Shown: one piece after another, positions 42,569 through 44,979 of the stretch
How positions within the stretch are numbered: the first letter of the stretch is position 1
How the letters are laid out: every line of letters begins with the position of its first letter
Position numbers and translations under genes: made by a program
Assembly: GCA_937943605.1 (NCBI GenBank)
Contig: CALEAW010000056.1
Coordinates: forward strand, 1 to 44,979
DNA length: 44,979 nt
Direction of reading: 5' to 3'
Source of the DNA: an uncultured Sutterella sp.
GTDB taxonomy: Bacteria; Pseudomonadota; Gammaproteobacteria; Burkholderiales; Burkholderiaceae_F
Notes under the pieces: model-generated
Database searches by the model: none
What the model was told of the DNA's origin: nothing
Seen by the model: the letters and a program-made list of their open reading frames with translations, nothing else

Positions 42569-43930
42569 ATGGCACGCGTAGTTGCGATCGGTATTCAAGA
42601 CTTTGCTGCTTTACGCCAAGATGATCTCTTTTATGTCGATAAGACCGAATTTTTGCGAACTTGGTGGCTATCGCAAGATAAGGTAACTGTCCTCACGAGA
42701 CCGCATCGGTTTGGCAAAACGTTAATGTTGAGCACCATCGAACGCTTTTTCTCGAGCCGGTTTACTGATCAAGCGGTGCTTTTTCAAGGTCTTCACGTTT
42801 GGCAAGAGACGTCGATCAGAGCGTTAGCGGGTAGCCTTCCGGTGATTTTTCTCAGTTTGGCGGACTTTAAGCCCGTCAATGAGGCTGAAGCGCTACTTAC
42901 ATTTAAAGCCAAACTCAAGTCTTTGCTCGACCGTTTTGCTTATCTTTATGAAAGTGTTCAGGTGGATGCGCATATTCGTCAGAAGTTAAAAGCTTTTAAT
43001 TGTGCGTCAGACGATGAGGCAACGGCGACGATACTTGCGACACTTTGTCTCGCGCTTACTCAGCATCACGGAACCAGACCCGTGCTCTTAATCGACGAAT
43101 ACGATGCGCTTTATCAAGAGGCTTGGCGACATGACTATTGGTCGAAGATCGTCAAACGCATTGAGACGTGGTCTCGAGCGACCTTTATCGAGAACCAAGC
43201 ATTAGGCCGGGCATTATTGGTTGGCATTACGTCCGTTGAGGCACGGTTAAACCTCGAGCCGTCAACGGCGGTTGTGAATTTGCGAACGCCTCGATATGAA
43301 AGAGCCTTTGGTTTCACGCTTGGTGTAGTTTGTGCGGCCTTGATAGAGTACGACTTAATGTCTCGTTTTGACGAGGTGCAAAACTGGTACGAAGGCTTTC
43401 GGTTTGGATTTGGCCAACTAGGTGAACTCTATAATCCGTGGTCAATCATTCACTTTTTAAGGTACCGAACGCGAGGTCTGCATTGGTTTCAGGCTGGCCC
43501 TGTTCACTATCTAGATCGCCTTTTGTCTCTATCGGATGCAAGCGTTAAGTCGAACTTTGAAGCTTTGATCCGTGGTGAACAGATTGTTGTGAGCTACGAG
43601 AAGGCGTCAATCTGGCAACTTCTGGTGTCAACAGGCTATCTCAAAATTGTAAGTAAAGCGCCATCAGGAGCATATCAGCTTCAACTCACGAATACCGAAG
43701 TTCAACTTGGTTTCGAAAATATGATCCGCTGTTGGTTTGATACGGGGTCAGGTGCGTTGAGTGATTTTGTCATTGCTTTGTTAGCGTGTGACATTGATGC
43801 ATTAAATGCTTGTATGACTCAAATGGCGGAAGAGTGTTTTAGCTTTTTTGATGCAACAGGACGGACACCAGAAAATTTTTATCATGGATTTGTGTTAGGC
43901 ATGTTGGTTCAGCTCAAGGATCGTTTTTAA
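42569..43930 (+). CDS. AAA-ATPase-like protein, C-terminal nuclease domain apparently cut off
   Basis: 453 aa. It starts with DFAALRQDDLFYVDKTEFL and the Walker A-like RPHRFGKTLMLS (about 47-58) of the AAA-ATPase_like family, with LLIDEYDAL as Walker B near residue 175. In intact relatives the segment FYHGFVLGMLV is followed by the PD-(D/E)XK nuclease domain DUF1703. Here the frame stops at LKDRF, just before that domain. The base sequence after the stop starts an inverted repeat of the IS110-family element next door, so insertion probably removed the nuclease. GAGG about 7 nt before ATG 42569 supports the start. Confidence 0.8.
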   Translation: MARVVAIGIQDFAALRQDDLFYVDKTEFLRTWWLSQDKVTVLTRPHRFGKTLMLSTIERFFSSRFTDQAVLFQGLHVWQETSIRALAGSLPVIFLSLADFKPVNEAEALLTFKAKLKSLLDRFAYLYESVQVDAHIRQKLKAFNCASDDEATATILATLCLALTQHHGTRPVLLIDEYDALYQEAWRHDYWSKIVKRIETWSRATFIENQALGRALLVGITSVEARLNLEPSTAVVNLRTPRYERAFGFTLGVVCAALIEYDLMSRFDEVQNWYEGFRFGFGQLGELYNPWSIIHFLRYRTRGLHWFQAGPVHYLDRLLSLSDASVKSNFEALIRGEQIVVSYEKASIWQLLVSTGYLKIVSKAPSGAYQLQLTNTEVQLGFENMIRCWFDTGSGALSDFVIALLACDIDALNACMTQMAEECFSFFDATGRTPENFYHGFVLGMLVQLKDRF

Positions 43931-43931
43931 T

Positions 43932-43976
43932 TAGATGGTCAGCTCCTGAAGGGTAGCGAACACCGGAGACCATCTA
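43932..43976 (+). ncRNA. structured RNA element at the IS left end (bridge/seek RNA candidate)
   Basis: TAGATGGT (43932-43939) pairs with ACCATCTA (43969-43976), and CTCC (43943-43946) pairs with GGAG (43965-43968), giving a stem-loop with an 18-nt loop. The whole region between the broken gene and the transposase is about 180 nt, close to the length reported for IS110-type bridge RNAs. Expression is not shown. In IS1111-group elements the RNA is usually 3' of the transposase, which speaks against this. Confidence 0.4.
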
Positions 43977-44111
43977 TGAAATACTTGACACCCACCAAAC
44001 AAAAGAAGCACTCTCTCTTTTGCTCGCTGTCGGGATTGGATTCCATGCGAGTAATCGGCATCTAAGTGCCACTGAGTAACGTAACTCATTCAACAAGAGG
44101 AGTGCTTCATC

Positions 44112-44979
44112 ATGAATCCTACACAAGTTTCATCCAAAAGCCAAGTTGCTGTTGTTATTGGTATTGATCTAGCCAAAGACCATTGTGATGTTGTTGGCTA
44201 TGGCGCAAATAACAAAATCTGCCTTACCAAGTGTGGATGCTCATACCCTAAACTCATGGAAATGCTCTCAAATATGCCTTCGGCTGTCGTCCTAATGGAG
44301 GCGTGTAAAGGGAGCATGTTTAGAGCTCGCGCAATTGCTAGCCTGGGTCACGATGCAAGACTCGTTAAAGGAAGTGATGTCAAAGCACTACGCAATGTGA
44401 ATCAGAAAAATGACATTCGAGATGCAGATTACATTGCAAGGCTCTATTACGTGCCAGGAACCACATACGTTTATATTAAAAATGAACACCAGCAAACTTT
44501 GCAGTTTCTTCAGAACGAATATAAGAGTCTGCAGGACATGCGAATCAATGTGGGCAATCAAATTCACGCAGGTTTAGAAGAGTTTGGTTACCCAGCTCGT
44601 AAGTCATCGGTGTTCATTAAGAATCGCTTAGTAGAGTACCTCGATAAACACGCTGAACACATTCCAGAAGAGGCGATAGCAGCGCTGAAACGGCAACGTG
44701 AACTTTGGCTCATGCTACTTGAAAAAGAAGAAGATGCCCAAAGAAGGATGGAGAAGATTGCCAATACTGATGCTGATGCCAAGCGCATCATGACAGTCCC
44801 CTCCGTTGGGCCACAAACCGCCGTTAGGTTACTTGCTCACATCGGTGGAAATATTGCTCGCTTCAAGAACAGTAGACAGTTCGCAGCTTCCATTGGACTC
44901 GTACCCAAACAGAACAGTACTGGGGGCAATACCACACTTAACGGTATTACCAAGCGTGGTCCCAAACGACTGAGAGCAA
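44112..44979 (+). CDS. IS110/IS1111-family transposase (partial, continues off the window)
   Basis: 289 codons visible. The N-terminal DEDD RuvC-like domain starts AVVIGIDLAKDHCDVVGYG; LMEACKGS and NDIRDADYIARL supply further acidic positions. The C-terminal Transposase_20 part shows IMTVPSVGPQTAVRLLAHIG, FAASIGLVPKQNSTGG and GITKRGPKRLR, closest in style to the IS1111 group. An AGAGGAG-type ribosome site precedes ATG 44112. No stop or frameshift is seen, so the copy may be active. Confidence 0.93.
   Translation, partial: MNPTQVSSKSQVAVVIGIDLAKDHCDVVGYGANNKICLTKCGCSYPKLMEMLSNMPSAVVLMEACKGSMFRARAIASLGHDARLVKGSDVKALRNVNQKNDIRDADYIARLYYVPGTTYVYIKNEHQQTLQFLQNEYKSLQDMRINVGNQIHAGLEEFGYPARKSSVFIKNRLVEYLDKHAEHIPEEAIAALKRQRELWLMLLEKEEDAQRRMEKIANTDADAKRIMTVPSVGPQTAVRLLAHIGGNIARFKNSRQFAASIGLVPKQNSTGGNTTLNGITKRGPKRLRA

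Larger units (their letters stand above)
43931..44979 (+). mobile_element. left part of an IS110/IS1111-family insertion sequence
   Basis: Non-coding left end (43931-44111) plus transposase gene that continues past the window edge. The exact left boundary is not visible; it lies near 43928-43932, where the AAA-ATPase frame breaks. IS110-family elements lack terminal inverted repeats in the usual sense, so the right end and the target site cannot be defined here. Confidence 0.8.

Overview
The window looks like chromosome of a gut-associated betaproteobacterium, most likely Burkholderiales family Sutterellaceae (Sutterella/Parasutterella type). This rests on gene content (DUF3683-GlcD-GlcF-type fusion, small secreted FMN-binding protein, sigma54/NtrC-controlled adenylylatable glutamine synthetase, type II-B-like CRISPR repeats) and is an inference; no rRNA or marker gene allows a firm placement.

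Left part (1-18.5 kb) is mainly housekeeping and metabolism: a secreted FMN-binding protein, an AspT-family transporter, a nitronate monooxygenase-like flavoprotein with a cysteine-rich tail, glycerate kinase, MscL, a proC-tenA pair whose TenA carries a Tat signal, a secreted SH3/NlpC-P60 protein that has lost its catalytic Cys and His, serB, an EamA permease, a giant FAD/Fe-S dehydrogenase and feoAB.

At 18468-19293 a 12-repeat CRISPR array fills the whole gap between feoB and a convergent PAS-AAA gene. The stop codons of both neighbours lie inside the outer repeats, so there is no non-coding leader, and no cas gene is in the window. The neighbour resembles a sigma54 activator but lacks GAFTGA, Walker B acids and an HTH. 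Next come a YegT/U/V-like operon (NCS1 transporter, PfkB kinase, ADP-ribosylglycohydrolase), a 1-kb gene-free stretch, glnA behind a textbook sigma54 promoter with two NtrC-type sites, and purF.

The 30.5-31.35 kb interval is the most informative non-coding stretch. Two lysine-riboswitch-like aptamers point away from each other, each followed by an intrinsic terminator. One controls an APC amino acid permease; the other controls a YtcJ-type amidohydrolase. Together they suggest a lysine-repressed uptake-plus-hydrolysis unit for lysine or a lysine derivative.

The right part (33.3-45 kb) is a defence and mobile region: an AAA ATPase with a PD-(D/E)XK-like tail, a complete type I Wadjet system (jetABCD), a TSUP permease, an AAA-ATPase-like protein that ends where its family normally continues into a nuclease domain, and directly after it the left end of an IS110/IS1111-family element whose transposase runs off the window. 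A TnpB tail relic (28.9 kb) and a possible IS110 N-terminal scrap (25.1 kb) show earlier transposon traffic.
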